Shown piece by piece: positions 1 through 6,862 of a stretch of 13,590 nt of DNA. The notes under the pieces were generated by a model, which worked only from the letters and a program-made list of their open reading frames with translations, was not told the origin of the DNA and did not search any database. The DNA is taken from assembly GCA_017622635.1 (NCBI GenBank), contig JAGAQS010000159.1, forward strand, positions 1 through 13,590, written 5' to 3'. The translations under genes were made by a program, and so were the position numbers. Each line of letters begins with the position of its first letter. The first letter of the stretch is position 1. This DNA is from Ruminococcus sp. (GTDB taxonomy: Bacteria > Bacillota > Clostridia > Oscillospirales > Ruminococcaceae).

Positions 1-1
1 C

Positions 2-1234
2 ATGGCACTTTTGGTTATACTCAGTTTTATTTTTTCAATTTTCTATATGTCATTTCTGAGTCATAATTATCAGAAAAATATGGCTGAAACCGTCATAGAC
101 TTTGCCAATGCCGTAATTGATGCAGATGACGCAAAGGATTTTCTTACCACAAGAAACAAAAACAACACCTATGATTCCGTTCAGAAAAAGCTGAAAGATT
201 TTCAGGAGAAAAACAGCAGTTTTGTCAACCGTATTTCTCTCATAAGTTTCAGCAATTCGGCAGGCAACTATATTTACGATACGGGAGAAGAAGAACTCGG
301 AAACCGTCTTGAATATGACAATTATATGGCTTCTGTCAAGACCGAACTTATCAACGGTCGAAATTCGTGGACAGCAAGAAGAAAAAATATCCTCTGTGTT
401 TTTCAGCCGTTGAGAACCGTTGAAGATAAAAATGCAGGTTACATAATAGCCGAACTGAAAGAACCGTTTACGGAAAAATATTATATGTACATAACAATAG
501 TATACGTTTTTATCATGCTGTCGGGAATAATTTTCGTTCTGATTTTCAATGCATACATGGAACAGAAACTTTTCCGTCCTATGCACAGCCTGATTGAAGC
601 TTCAAAATGCTTTACAGGTGAAAAAGATAAGACTTCCAATAATATGGATATATTTACAGAAAACCGTGACGACGAAATAGGTCAGCTTGAAAAATCAATC
701 AAAAAAATGTTCCTTGACATAAACAACAGTACGGAAAATCTTTCAAGGGCAATATATGATGCAAACCACGACGGAATGACACAGACACTCAATAAACGAT
801 GTTATCAGAATATGGAAAAAATGTTCAGAAGCTGTTCGTCACTGTGTATAATATACTTTGATGTCAATAACCTCAAACTCATGAACGATACGCTCGGTCA
901 CGAAAAGGGCGACATGGTTATAAAAAGAGCGGCGGAATACATAAAAAGTTTTCTCAGACAGTCCGACTACTGTTTCCGTATGGGCGGAGATGAGTTTCTT
1001 ATGGTAATGACTGAATGTACTTTCCGTGAAATTGATACTCTTATTGAACATATTGAATCAGATGCACCGTTTATACTCAACGATAATTCAGATACGGTAA
1101 AATGTGCCCTTTCTTTCGGTTATGCATACGCAAAGGGGGAATATTCATATGAAGAACTTCTATCAGAAGCGGAAGAAAATATGTATTCCAAAAAAGCCGA
1201 ACTGAAAAACCTGCTGAATATGCCCGAACGTTGA
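2..1234 (+). CDS. Membrane-bound GGDEF diguanylate cyclase with HAMP domain, possibly 5' partial
   Basis: Probably makes cyclic di-GMP from two GTP at the inner face of the membrane in response to an external cue. Seen: a hydrophobic segment at residues 1-20, an extracytoplasmic region of about 140 residues (Cache-like in size, family not proven), a second membrane segment at about 161-183, a HAMP-like linker at about 187-240 (RDDEIGQLE is typical) and a GGDEF domain at about 253-405. The active-site motif GGDEF is intact at 328-332, and the inhibitory-site motif RxxD (RQSD, 319-322) sits the usual five residues before it, so product inhibition is likely. The substrate-binding stretch FDVNNLKLMNDTLGH is also present. 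The ATG is the second base of the window and no cytoplasmic N-terminus precedes the first membrane segment, so the true start may lie upstream. The next gene follows after 15 bases. Confidence 0.88.
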   Translation: MALLVILSFIFSIFYMSFLSHNYQKNMAETVIDFANAVIDADDAKDFLTTRNKNNTYDSVQKKLKDFQEKNSSFVNRISLISFSNSAGNYIYDTGEEELGNRLEYDNYMASVKTELINGRNSWTARRKNILCVFQPLRTVEDKNAGYIIAELKEPFTEKYYMYITIVYVFIMLSGIIFVLIFNAYMEQKLFRPMHSLIEASKCFTGEKDKTSNNMDIFTENRDDEIGQLEKSIKKMFLDINNSTENLSRAIYDANHDGMTQTLNKRCYQNMEKMFRSCSSLCIIYFDVNNLKLMNDTLGHEKGDMVIKRAAEYIKSFLRQSDYCFRMGGDEFLMVMTECTFREIDTLIEHIESDAPFILNDNSDTVKCALSFGYAYAKGEYSYEELLSEAEENMYSKKAELKNLLNMPER

Positions 1235-1235
1235 C

Positions 1236-1240
1236 GGAGG
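1236..1240 (+). promoter_or_regulatory. Ribosome binding site fixing a TTG start
   Basis: GGAGG lies nine bases before the TTG at 1250 and just after the TGA of the cyclase gene. No ATG or GTG is in a suitable position, so TTG is the likely start of the following gene. Confidence 0.7.
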
Positions 1241-1249
1241 TAATTTATT

Positions 1250-2824
1250 TTGGACAGTAAAAAAAAGAAAAAATATCTTTCAATTGCTTCTGATTTAAGT
1301 ATAAAAAACAAGATGCTGTTTATTAACCTGACCGCAGTTATTTCAGTGGCGGTTGTGATATTTGCGGTATTTAAAACAGTAAATACCGTTCAGAAAGAAA
1401 AACAAACCGATATGCAAAAAACCATTATCACGGCTTCCGAGCATCTTATGGAAATGACTGTTGAAAGCGGTGTCGCCATAGCAAAAACAATCTACACAAA
1501 CGAAAGTATATATGCTTTTCTGAACAGGGATTATCCGTCGTCTGCCGAATATTACGACGCTTTCTATGAATTTCAGAAAAACAGTTCCCTTGCCATAGCC
1601 GACACGAATATAGTAAAAAAATATACGGTATATTCGGAAAATTCTTCCGTTCTTCAGGGAGGGTTTATAAGTTCCTTTGATTCCGTAAAAAATCAGGAAT
1701 GGTATCATGCGTACAAAAAAATGGACAAACCCATGATTCTGTATATATCAGACAATAATGTATCACTTATAAGAAAACTCGATTTCCAGACACTCAGTAC
1801 GGGCGAAAGCTGTCTGAAACTCGACCTTAATATGAACCTGCTCACCAATTACTGCGACAACCTTGATTTCAACGGTGAACTTTACATAATAAGCGGAGGT
1901 TCACTTATATACAGCAGTAACAAGGATATGACAATTGACAAAACAGACATAAATCAGGACTTTGAGTGTTATACAAAAAATTACTACACTGCCGATATCG
2001 AATATTATTCACACGAAACAAAAAAACCCATGATTCAGTTTATAAAGGACAGTTCAATGTTTATTTTTATTTTCACCGCTTTGCTTATTGTAATGATTGT
2101 TCTTGGACAGATTTTTGCAGTAAACATAAAAAAACGTATACGTTCGTCTGCCGAAGCCCTCTGTAAAGGAGAAAAGTTAAATATATACAAGGGAAAAGAC
2201 GAAGTAGGCGAACTTATTGACATATGTTCGGCAGTATCGGAAAAGCTTACACTCAGCAGTAATGAACGTGAACGTACAAACGAAGAATTTTTACAGAAAA
2301 ATTCAAGCTACAACTCACTTTTTACTACCGCCATGCGTCTTGATGCAGAACTTTACACTATGAAAAATTATCCCGAAATGCATACCGTTGACAGTGAAAA
2401 CATACCTTTTGAAGAAGAATTTGAAAATATCCGTATTGTAGCTGAAAAGAACGGTGTTGAAATAAGTTCTGAAATTATGGACTCTCACGGAATTGAAGTT
2501 CCCGCATACTCACTCATGCTTATCGCAGACGACCTTATATCACCAGACACGAAAACGTCTGTAAAAGCATTTGACAATGAAAACGGTGTAAGCATATCAT
2601 TCCATACAGACAAAATTCAGGAATCGTCAAAAGTACTTAAAATAAATGCCGTTTTTGAGGACGGCGGTATAACAGACGAATATTCATTCAGACACAATTA
2701 TACGTATAATCCGTATATCCGCCTTAAACACTGTCTGGGCAGTAATACGGAAGCGGAAATAACCAACAGAAACGGATTTACATTAGTTATAAATATAATT
2801 TCGGAAAAGAGTGATAATGTATGA
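1250..2824 (+). CDS. YesM-like membrane sensor protein with degenerate (pseudo) histidine kinase domain
   Basis: Probable membrane receptor. Seen: a basic N-terminus, membrane segment at about 22-42, external sensor region at 43-268, second membrane segment at about 269-290, HAMP-like linker at about 291-335 (GKDEVGELIDI) and a cytoplasmic C-terminal half laid out like YesM/LytS-type kinases. The catalytic features are missing. Where the family has QINPHFLYN the protein reads QKNSSYNS (349-356), with serine in place of the phospho-accepting histidine, and no histidine occurs at 330-377. Where the family has iPplllQPLVENAikHG it reads VPAYSLMLIADDL (417-429), with the ATP-binding asparagine lost. 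The final GxGLxNvreRL-like stretch survives only as YIRLKHCLG. The domain match is my own alignment from memory and is inference. It starts at TTG and its stop overlaps the next start (ATGA). It may act as a non-enzymatic receptor for the neighbouring cyclase. It could alternatively be a very divergent active kinase, which seems less likely. Confidence 0.7.
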   Translation: MDSKKKKKYLSIASDLSIKNKMLFINLTAVISVAVVIFAVFKTVNTVQKEKQTDMQKTIITASEHLMEMTVESGVAIAKTIYTNESIYAFLNRDYPSSAEYYDAFYEFQKNSSLAIADTNIVKKYTVYSENSSVLQGGFISSFDSVKNQEWYHAYKKMDKPMILYISDNNVSLIRKLDFQTLSTGESCLKLDLNMNLLTNYCDNLDFNGELYIISGGSLIYSSNKDMTIDKTDINQDFECYTKNYYTADIEYYSHETKKPMIQFIKDSSMFIFIFTALLIVMIVLGQIFAVNIKKRIRSSAEALCKGEKLNIYKGKDEVGELIDICSAVSEKLTLSSNERERTNEEFLQKNSSYNSLFTTAMRLDAELYTMKNYPEMHTVDSENIPFEEEFENIRIVAEKNGVEISSEIMDSHGIEVPAYSLMLIADDLISPDTKTSVKAFDNENGVSISFHTDKIQESSKVLKINAVFEDGGITDEYSFRHNYTYNPYIRLKHCLGSNTEAEITNRNGFTLVINIISEKSDNV

Positions 2825-4443
2825 ATTTACGAAGAATAACAGCATTTTTAATGTCCTGCACTGTACTTGTTTCGTCGGCAGGGTGCGGAAAAAAAGAAAA
2901 AGCCGAAAAGGATATAAGAGTATATACAAGTTTTTTCGGTGCAAGAGGAAACGAAATCAGCAAGGACAATGACATTCAGCAGCTTATCGCAGAAAAAACA
3001 GGGGCAATGTGTGAGGAAACGTGGCTTGACGAACGTGAAGATTTAAACACGGTTTTCAGTGATATGATGATTTCAAACAAATACCCCGACTTTCTTGTAC
3101 CTGACGGCGAAAACTGCCGTAAACTGATAAAATCAGGGGCTTTCATACCTCTTGACAATTACTGGGACAAATACCCGAATATAAAGAATTTCTACTCCGA
3201 AAGCGAGTGGAACAGAGTAAGGTCAGATGACGGTCATATATATACAATACCGCTTTTTTCAAGCTGTTATCTGCACGATACCGCAACAAACCACAATGAT
3301 GAGGCTTTCTGGGTTCAGGTACGTGTGCTTGAATGGGCAGGCTACCCCGAAGTAAACACCCTTGACGAATATTTTGACCTTATCGAAAGTTACATAGAAG
3401 CAAACTCGACAAATGAAAACGGTGAAAACTTTATAGGATATGAAATCCTTGCAAACGATACTTACTTCTTCAGCCTCGACAATCCGCCCATGTTCCTTGA
3501 CGGATACCCCAACGACGGCAACTGCATAGTTGACCCCGAAACCCTTGAGGCTAAAGACTACAACCTTTCCCCCACTGCTGAAAAGTGGTTTAAAAAACTC
3601 AATGAGGAATATAAAAAGGGTATTATAGACCCTGAATGTTTTGTCCTCACCAGTGACCAGTATTACGAAAAACTCGCTACCGGAAACGTTCTCGGAATGG
3701 TAGACCAAAACTGGAACTTCAACGGTGCAGTGTCAGAACTTCCGCCCGAATGTACATATATCCCTCTCAGTATCACAATAGAGGACGGCATACAGGGACA
3801 GTATCATTCAATAGCATCTTTCAACGATTCCACAGGTCTCGGAATTACCACAAGCTGTACCGACATTGAAGGTGCTTTACAGTTCCTCAATGACCTGCTC
3901 TCTCCCGAAATTCTTACACTGCGTTTCTGGGGAATAAAGGACGTTGACTATAAAATTGACGAAAACGGTGTTTTCTATCATACGGAAGAACAGGCTAAAC
4001 AGTGGAGAGATGCGGAATATGCAAAAAATCACATATGTTTATATAACTATTTCCCGTACTATTTCGGTATGAATCAGGACGGTATAAATGCCTACTGTCC
4101 GAGCTGTCAGCCGTCGGAGTTCTATAAAACCCGTTCCGACGACGTTAAAAGATGTTTTGACGCATACGGTGTAAAGACTTACGTTGAATTCCTCAACGAA
4201 GCATCTGACAATCCCGCATGGTTTCCTATGTGGAGCTATTCGCCCCCCGAAAACACCGATTCTGCAAACGCTGCAAATCAGATTAATGAACTTAAACACC
4301 GTTATCTGCCGAAAATAGTAATGAGTGACGACTTTGAAAGCGAATGGAAAGAATACAAAGAGGCATACGGTAAAACAAATTCACAGGCTTACTTTGATGA
4401 CCTGACAGCAGAAGTAAAAAGAAGAAAAACCCTCACGGAATAA
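2821..4443 (+). CDS. Extracellular solute-binding lipoprotein (family 1, LplA/YtcQ-like)
   Basis: Predicted surface lipoprotein that binds a sugar or similar ligand outside the membrane. Seen: a 21-residue signal sequence ending in the lipobox SSAG|C, so Cys22 is the likely lipidated residue, followed by a charged linker (GKKEKAEKD). The body of about 515 residues has the architecture of ABC-importer binding proteins of the LplA kind; the stretch NTLDEYFDLIESYIEAN is the typical 'P.TldE...l..f' hinge region of that family. The length of 540 residues fits. The start overlaps the stop of the sensor gene by four bases (ATGA), indicating translational coupling. No permease or ATPase gene is next to it in the window, so it may serve as a ligand sensor for the two membrane signalling proteins upstream rather than for uptake; a transporter beyond the window edge cannot be excluded. 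The ligand is unknown. Confidence 0.85.
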   Translation: MNLRRITAFLMSCTVLVSSAGCGKKEKAEKDIRVYTSFFGARGNEISKDNDIQQLIAEKTGAMCEETWLDEREDLNTVFSDMMISNKYPDFLVPDGENCRKLIKSGAFIPLDNYWDKYPNIKNFYSESEWNRVRSDDGHIYTIPLFSSCYLHDTATNHNDEAFWVQVRVLEWAGYPEVNTLDEYFDLIESYIEANSTNENGENFIGYEILANDTYFFSLDNPPMFLDGYPNDGNCIVDPETLEAKDYNLSPTAEKWFKKLNEEYKKGIIDPECFVLTSDQYYEKLATGNVLGMVDQNWNFNGAVSELPPECTYIPLSITIEDGIQGQYHSIASFNDSTGLGITTSCTDIEGALQFLNDLLSPEILTLRFWGIKDVDYKIDENGVFYHTEEQAKQWRDAEYAKNHICLYNYFPYYFGMNQDGINAYCPSCQPSEFYKTRSDDVKRCFDAYGVKTYVEFLNEASDNPAWFPMWSYSPPENTDSANAANQINELKHRYLPKIVMSDDFESEWKEYKEAYGKTNSQAYFDDLTAEVKRRKTLTE

Positions 4444-4459
4444 AAAGGAGGTTTATATT

Positions 4460-5632
4460 ATGGGGTTTGAAATCAAAAACAACATACTTTTGAACTACAC
4501 AGAAGAAGAAAACATAACAGAAATTAAAATACCTGACGGCATAAAAATTATCAAAGAGCGTGCATTTGCAGAATGTGAAAATATTAAAGAAGTAATCATT
4601 CCTGACAGCGTGACAAGTATCGGAGATGAAGCTTTTTATGGCTGCCGAAGCCTTACAAGCATTACCATTCCCGACAGTGTTACAAGTATCGGAGAATGGG
4701 CTTTTCATGGTTGCAAAAGCCTTGAAACAGCATCAGTTCCCGAACATCTTGACGGAAAAATTGATGAGGTTTTTTCAAAAAATACTAAAATTATCTACAG
4801 ATATAAAAACTTTAAAATAAAAGACGGTGTACTTATAAACTATATTCCAAAAGATGATGTGACAACAGTAACTATACCTGACAACGTAAAAATTATCGGA
4901 GATAAGGTTTTCTATGATTGTCAAAATCTTAAAAATATTACTATTCCAGACAGTGTTACAAGTATCGGAGATAATGCTTTCTCTCTTTGCAAAAGCCTTA
5001 CAAATATAAATATTCCAAACGGTGTGACAAGTATTGGGGATTCTGCTTTCTTTTTTTGTCAAAATCTTAAAAATATTACCATTCCCGACAGTATTACAAG
5101 TATCAGAAATCATACTTTCTATGGTTGCCACAATCTTATAAATATTACCATTCCCAACAGTGTTACAAGTATCAGAAATTATGCTTTCTCTTGTTGCAAT
5201 AGTCTAACAAGTATAACTATTCCTGTCAGTGTAAAAAATATCGGAAATTATGCTTTCTATGATTGCAGAAGCCTTAAAAATATAAATATTTCAAACAGTG
5301 TGACAAGTATTGGAGATAACGCTTTCCGTAATTGCATAAACCTTACAAGCATTAAGATTTCAAAAAGTGTGACAAGTATTGGAGATGATACTTTCGCTTG
5401 TTGCAAAAGTCTTACAAATGTAAATATTCCAAACAGTGTGACAAGCATTGGAGATAATGCTTTCTCTTGGTGCAAAAGACTAACAAGTATAACTATTCCT
5501 GACAGTGTAAAAAATATTGAAGAAACGGCGTTCTACCTCTGCGATAATCTTAAAACCGCATCAGTTCCAAAACATCTCAAAAGAAAACTGAAAAATGTTT
5601 TTCCGAAACATACAAAAATCATATACAGATAA
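4460..5632 (+). CDS. BspA-like leucine-rich repeat protein (LRR_5 type), no signal peptide
   Basis: Likely a protein- or surface-binding solenoid; partner unknown. Seen: 13 canonical repeats of 23 residues with the consensus L..I.IP.SVTSIGD.AF..C. The conserved cysteines fall at residues 39, 62 and 85, then at 154 and every 23 residues up to 361. The 69 residues between C85 and C154 equal three repeat lengths, so the phase is kept. The protein looks like two copies of one module: each opens with an 'F.IK...L.NY' cap (residues 3-13 and 118-128) and closes with 'L.TASVP.HL..K....F.K.TKIIYR' (88-114 and 365-390). The second copy has expanded to ten repeats. A strong AAAAGGAGG eight bases before the ATG supports the start, and the gene follows the lipoprotein gene by 16 bases. 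There is no signal peptide or anchor, which is odd for a family usually found at the cell surface. Confidence 0.88.
   Translation: MGFEIKNNILLNYTEEENITEIKIPDGIKIIKERAFAECENIKEVIIPDSVTSIGDEAFYGCRSLTSITIPDSVTSIGEWAFHGCKSLETASVPEHLDGKIDEVFSKNTKIIYRYKNFKIKDGVLINYIPKDDVTTVTIPDNVKIIGDKVFYDCQNLKNITIPDSVTSIGDNAFSLCKSLTNINIPNGVTSIGDSAFFFCQNLKNITIPDSITSIRNHTFYGCHNLINITIPNSVTSIRNYAFSCCNSLTSITIPVSVKNIGNYAFYDCRSLKNINISNSVTSIGDNAFRNCINLTSIKISKSVTSIGDDTFACCKSLTNVNIPNSVTSIGDNAFSWCKRLTSITIPDSVKNIEETAFYLCDNLKTASVPKHLKRKLKNVFPKHTKIIYR
4520..5560 (+). repeat. In-gene tandem repeat, 69-base period
   Basis: DNA-level counterpart of the 23-residue leucine-rich repeats. The stretch around 'acaagtatcggagataatgc' recurs with few changes every 69 bases, most regularly from about 4870 to 5540. 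Such arrays are prone to gain or lose units by recombination or slippage and are difficult for short-read assembly, so the unit number may be unreliable or variable. Confidence 0.85.
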
Positions 5633-5669
5633 AAAAATTCCCGTATCTTATCACGATACGGGAGTTTTT
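5633..5669. terminator. Bidirectional rho-independent terminator
   Basis: CCCGTATC (5640-5647) pairs with GATACGGG (5655-5662) around a seven-base loop. An A-run lies on the left and a T-run on the right, so it can stop transcription from both sides. It closes the cyclase/lipoprotein/repeat-protein operon and also lies just past the minus-strand stop at 5671. Confidence 0.9.
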
Positions 5670-5670
5670 A

Positions 5671-5850
5671 TTATTTCAGAATTATTCCTGTACACCTGCT
5701 CTTTTCGTCAAAAATCAGAAGCAGGACATTTTCATCAAAAGATACTTCAAAAGCACTTACTGCTTTATTTTCGGCATCTACAGCCTCATAAACAGAAATA
5801 ATATTTCCGTTGTCCAGTATGCTGTGTGCAAGTTCATTAAGTCTGTTCAT
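5671..5850 (-). CDS. Small 59-residue protein, unknown function, downstream of XRE regulator
   Basis: Unrecognised microprotein. The reading frame starts MNRLNELAHSILDNGN and ends RCTGIILK before a TAA. AAAGGA (5858-5863 on this strand) lies seven bases before the ATG, a good ribosome site. The first half looks helical and the second half (VSAFEVSFDENVLLLIFDE) looks like beta strands. There is no signal peptide, membrane segment or known motif. It follows the 62-residue XRE regulator by 29 bases on the same strand and ends just before a terminator, so the two are probably one transcript. It could be a partner, anti-repressor or other modulator of that regulator; this is inference from position only. 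Codon use resembles its neighbours. Confidence 0.65.
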   Translation of the reverse strand: MNRLNELAHSILDNGNIISVYEAVDAENKAVSAFEVSFDENVLLLIFDEKSRCTGIILK

Positions 5851-5879
5851 TGTTTATCCTTTCATTATAAACTATGTCC

Positions 5880-6068
5880 TCACGCAATCAGTTCATGATA
5901 TGACATTTTCAGCGATGTTGCAATAGCTATCAGTGTACTTGCCTTAGGAATAAATTTTCCGCTTTCTATTCTGGATATATACCCCTGTGAAAGCTTTGAA
6001 ATTTCCGCAAGTTCAGGCTGAGTAAGACCGAGTTCTTCACGTCGGTTCTTAATTCTTCTTCCAATCAT
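5880..6068 (-). CDS. Small XRE-family helix-turn-helix regulator (62 residues)
   Basis: DNA-binding protein made of a single Cro/CI-type helix-turn-helix domain. Seen: a five-helix pattern over the whole protein, with the core LTQPELAEISKLSQGYISRIESGK (split as LTQPELAEIS and KLSQGYISRIESGK) giving the turn and recognition helix at about residues 15-37, and the usual end of such domains (LKMSYHELI). I chose the ATG at 6068 because the ribosome site AAAGGA (6081-6086) directly abuts the earlier in-frame ATG at 6080 (a 66-residue form), leaving that one no spacing. Expression is likely driven by the perfect promoter at 6159-6187. A palindrome over the start site of that promoter is a candidate operator for self-repression. 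It is encoded with the 59-residue protein, and divergent from another XRE-like gene. Confidence 0.9.
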   Translation of the reverse strand: MIGRRIKNRREELGLTQPELAEISKLSQGYISRIESGKFIPKASTLIAIATSLKMSYHELIA

Positions 6069-6080
6069 AAAAAAAATCAT

Positions 6081-6086
6081 TCCTTT
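6081..6086 (-). promoter_or_regulatory. Ribosome binding site that decides the start of the small XRE gene
   Basis: AAAGGA on the minus strand. It touches the ATG at 6080 with no spacer but lies 12 bases before the in-frame ATG at 6068, so the shorter protein is favoured. Confidence 0.6.
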
Positions 6087-6142
6087 CTGTTTACTTTTTT
6101 ATTTTATTGTGATAGAATAGTATAAGCATAACTATGCCCTGA

Positions 6143-6161
6143 AATATTCATCACGAATATT
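6143..6161. promoter_or_regulatory. Palindromic operator candidate over the start site of the small XRE gene
   Basis: AATATTC (6143-6149) and GAATATT (6155-6161) form a perfect seven-base inverted repeat with a five-base spacer. It overlaps the -10 box and the expected start point (about 6152) of the minus-strand promoter, the position of a classical repressor site. That the small XRE protein binds it is inference. Confidence 0.5.
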
Positions 6162-6187
6162 ATAAATCCAATAATAGAATTTGTCAA
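6159..6187 (-). promoter_or_regulatory. Perfect consensus sigma-A promoter for the small XRE gene
   Basis: On the minus strand, TTGACA (6187-6182), a 17-base spacer and TATAAT (6164-6159). Transcription would start near 6152 and give a leader of about 85 bases before the ATG at 6068. A perfect promoter normally calls for repression, consistent with the repeats that overlap it. Confidence 0.85.
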
Positions 6188-6249
6188 TGTTTTTTAATAC
6201 TAAAATAAGAATTTTGTACAGTTGCATAATTCTGATTTTAGAATTTTGT
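6176..6249. repeat. Three direct repeats at a 32-base period plus inverted repeat (operator cluster candidate)
   Basis: AGAATTTGT at 6176-6184 and AGAATTTTGT at 6208-6217 and 6240-6249 start exactly 32 bases apart, about three helical turns, so all face the same side of the DNA. The second and third copies also frame a 13-base inverted repeat: TAAAATAAGAATT (6201-6213) and AATTCTGATTTTA (6228-6240), one mismatch, 14-base spacer. The first copy overlaps the -35 box of the minus-strand promoter and the last lies just before the ribosome site of the plus-strand gene at 6266. These look like binding sites for one or both flanking XRE proteins; binding is inference. Confidence 0.55.
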
Positions 6250-6265
6250 GTGAGGTGTACAATTT

Positions 6266-6655
6266 ATGGCAAAAAAATTAAAGCCGTCCGAAGATTATGA
6301 CAACATATTCAACAGAATATTAGAACAATGTACCGTCAGCAATATTACTGTATCAGAACTGATTGATATGTGCGGACTCAGCAGGAGCGTTATGACAGCG
6401 TGGAAAAAAGGCAATATAAACCCTAAAGCACTGAGTATGATATGTAAGCGTCTTAATGTATCAATGGAATACATTGCCGACGGTGAGACTCCTCCGCCCG
6501 ACGTTCCGAAAAACAACGATATCAGACTTATAAATGCAAGGGAAAACGAATTTTTACGGCTGTTCAGAACAATTTCCGAAGAAGAACAACTTAAACTTAT
6601 GGGGAGGCTTGAACTTCTTTCAGAACTCGCCGAAACAGAAGAAAACGCCGTCTGA
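6266..6655 (+). CDS. XRE-like helix-turn-helix regulator (129 residues)
   Basis: Probable transcription regulator resembling prophage repressors. Seen: a helix-turn-helix domain at about residues 14-73 with the core VSELIDMCGLSRSVMTAWKK (29-48), in which SRSVMTAWKKG fits the recognition helix, followed by the standard ending LNVSMEYIADGE. A proline-rich linker (about 75-81) leads to a C-terminal helical segment (about 90-125, EEEQLKLMGRLELLSELAE), which may mediate dimerisation. No peptidase (LexA-like) domain is present. GAGGTG eight bases before the ATG supports the start. It is divergent from the small XRE gene; the shared control region has repeats and inverted repeats. I could not identify a convincing plus-strand promoter, so it may depend on activation or on a weak promoter near 6214-6244. 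Confidence 0.85.
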   Translation: MAKKLKPSEDYDNIFNRILEQCTVSNITVSELIDMCGLSRSVMTAWKKGNINPKALSMICKRLNVSMEYIADGETPPPDVPKNNDIRLINARENEFLRLFRTISEEEQLKLMGRLELLSELAETEENAV

Positions 6656-6777
6656 AAATAAAAATCACGGTAAAACATAAATAATGCCTGTTATTATATA
6701 CATGAATGGCAACGTACTTTCTGTTATTTTACACAATTAAAAAAAGAAAGTTTGTGCAGATTTTTTTATGATATATA
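6656..6777. other. Intergenic stretch without a clear feature
   Basis: AT-rich sequence between the XRE-like gene and the promoter of the dockerin gene. ACTTTCT (6716-6722) and AGAAAGT (6745-6751) could pair around a 22-base AT-rich loop, with a T-run at 6761-6767, but the hairpin is weak. I see no gene or RNA in it. Confidence 0.4.
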
Positions 6778-6806
6778 TTGACAAAACTGTAAAATAATAG
6801 TATAAT
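6778..6806 (+). promoter_or_regulatory. Perfect consensus sigma-A promoter for the dockerin protein gene
   Basis: TTGACA (6778-6783), 17-base spacer, TATAAT (6801-6806). The start point would lie near 6813, with a leader of about 50 bases ending in the GAGGTGA ribosome site at 6852-6858. Confidence 0.85.
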
Positions 6807-6862
6807 ATTAATAATAAATATCGTTTTTAATTTAAATATCAAAATACAGATGAGGTGATTTT

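Noticed and set aside
4520..5560. Regular repeats that could suggest a CRISPR array
   Set aside because: The 69-base period is an exact multiple of three, the frame is open throughout and the units encode a 23-residue leucine-rich repeat, so this is a coding tandem repeat.
5671..6068. Toxin-antitoxin module made of the small XRE and 59-residue proteins
   Set aside because: The 59-residue protein shows no toxin motif (no RelE, HigB, HipA or similar residues), and gene order alone is not enough.
6214..6244. Plus-strand promoter TTGTAC / TAGAAT for the gene at 6266
   Set aside because: Spacer of 19 bases, imperfect boxes and a start point that would fall on the ribosome site; not convincing.
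6716..6767. Terminator for the plus-strand XRE-like gene
   Set aside because: Only a seven-base AT-rich stem with a 22-base loop, and the T-run is separated from it by about ten bases; too weak to call.
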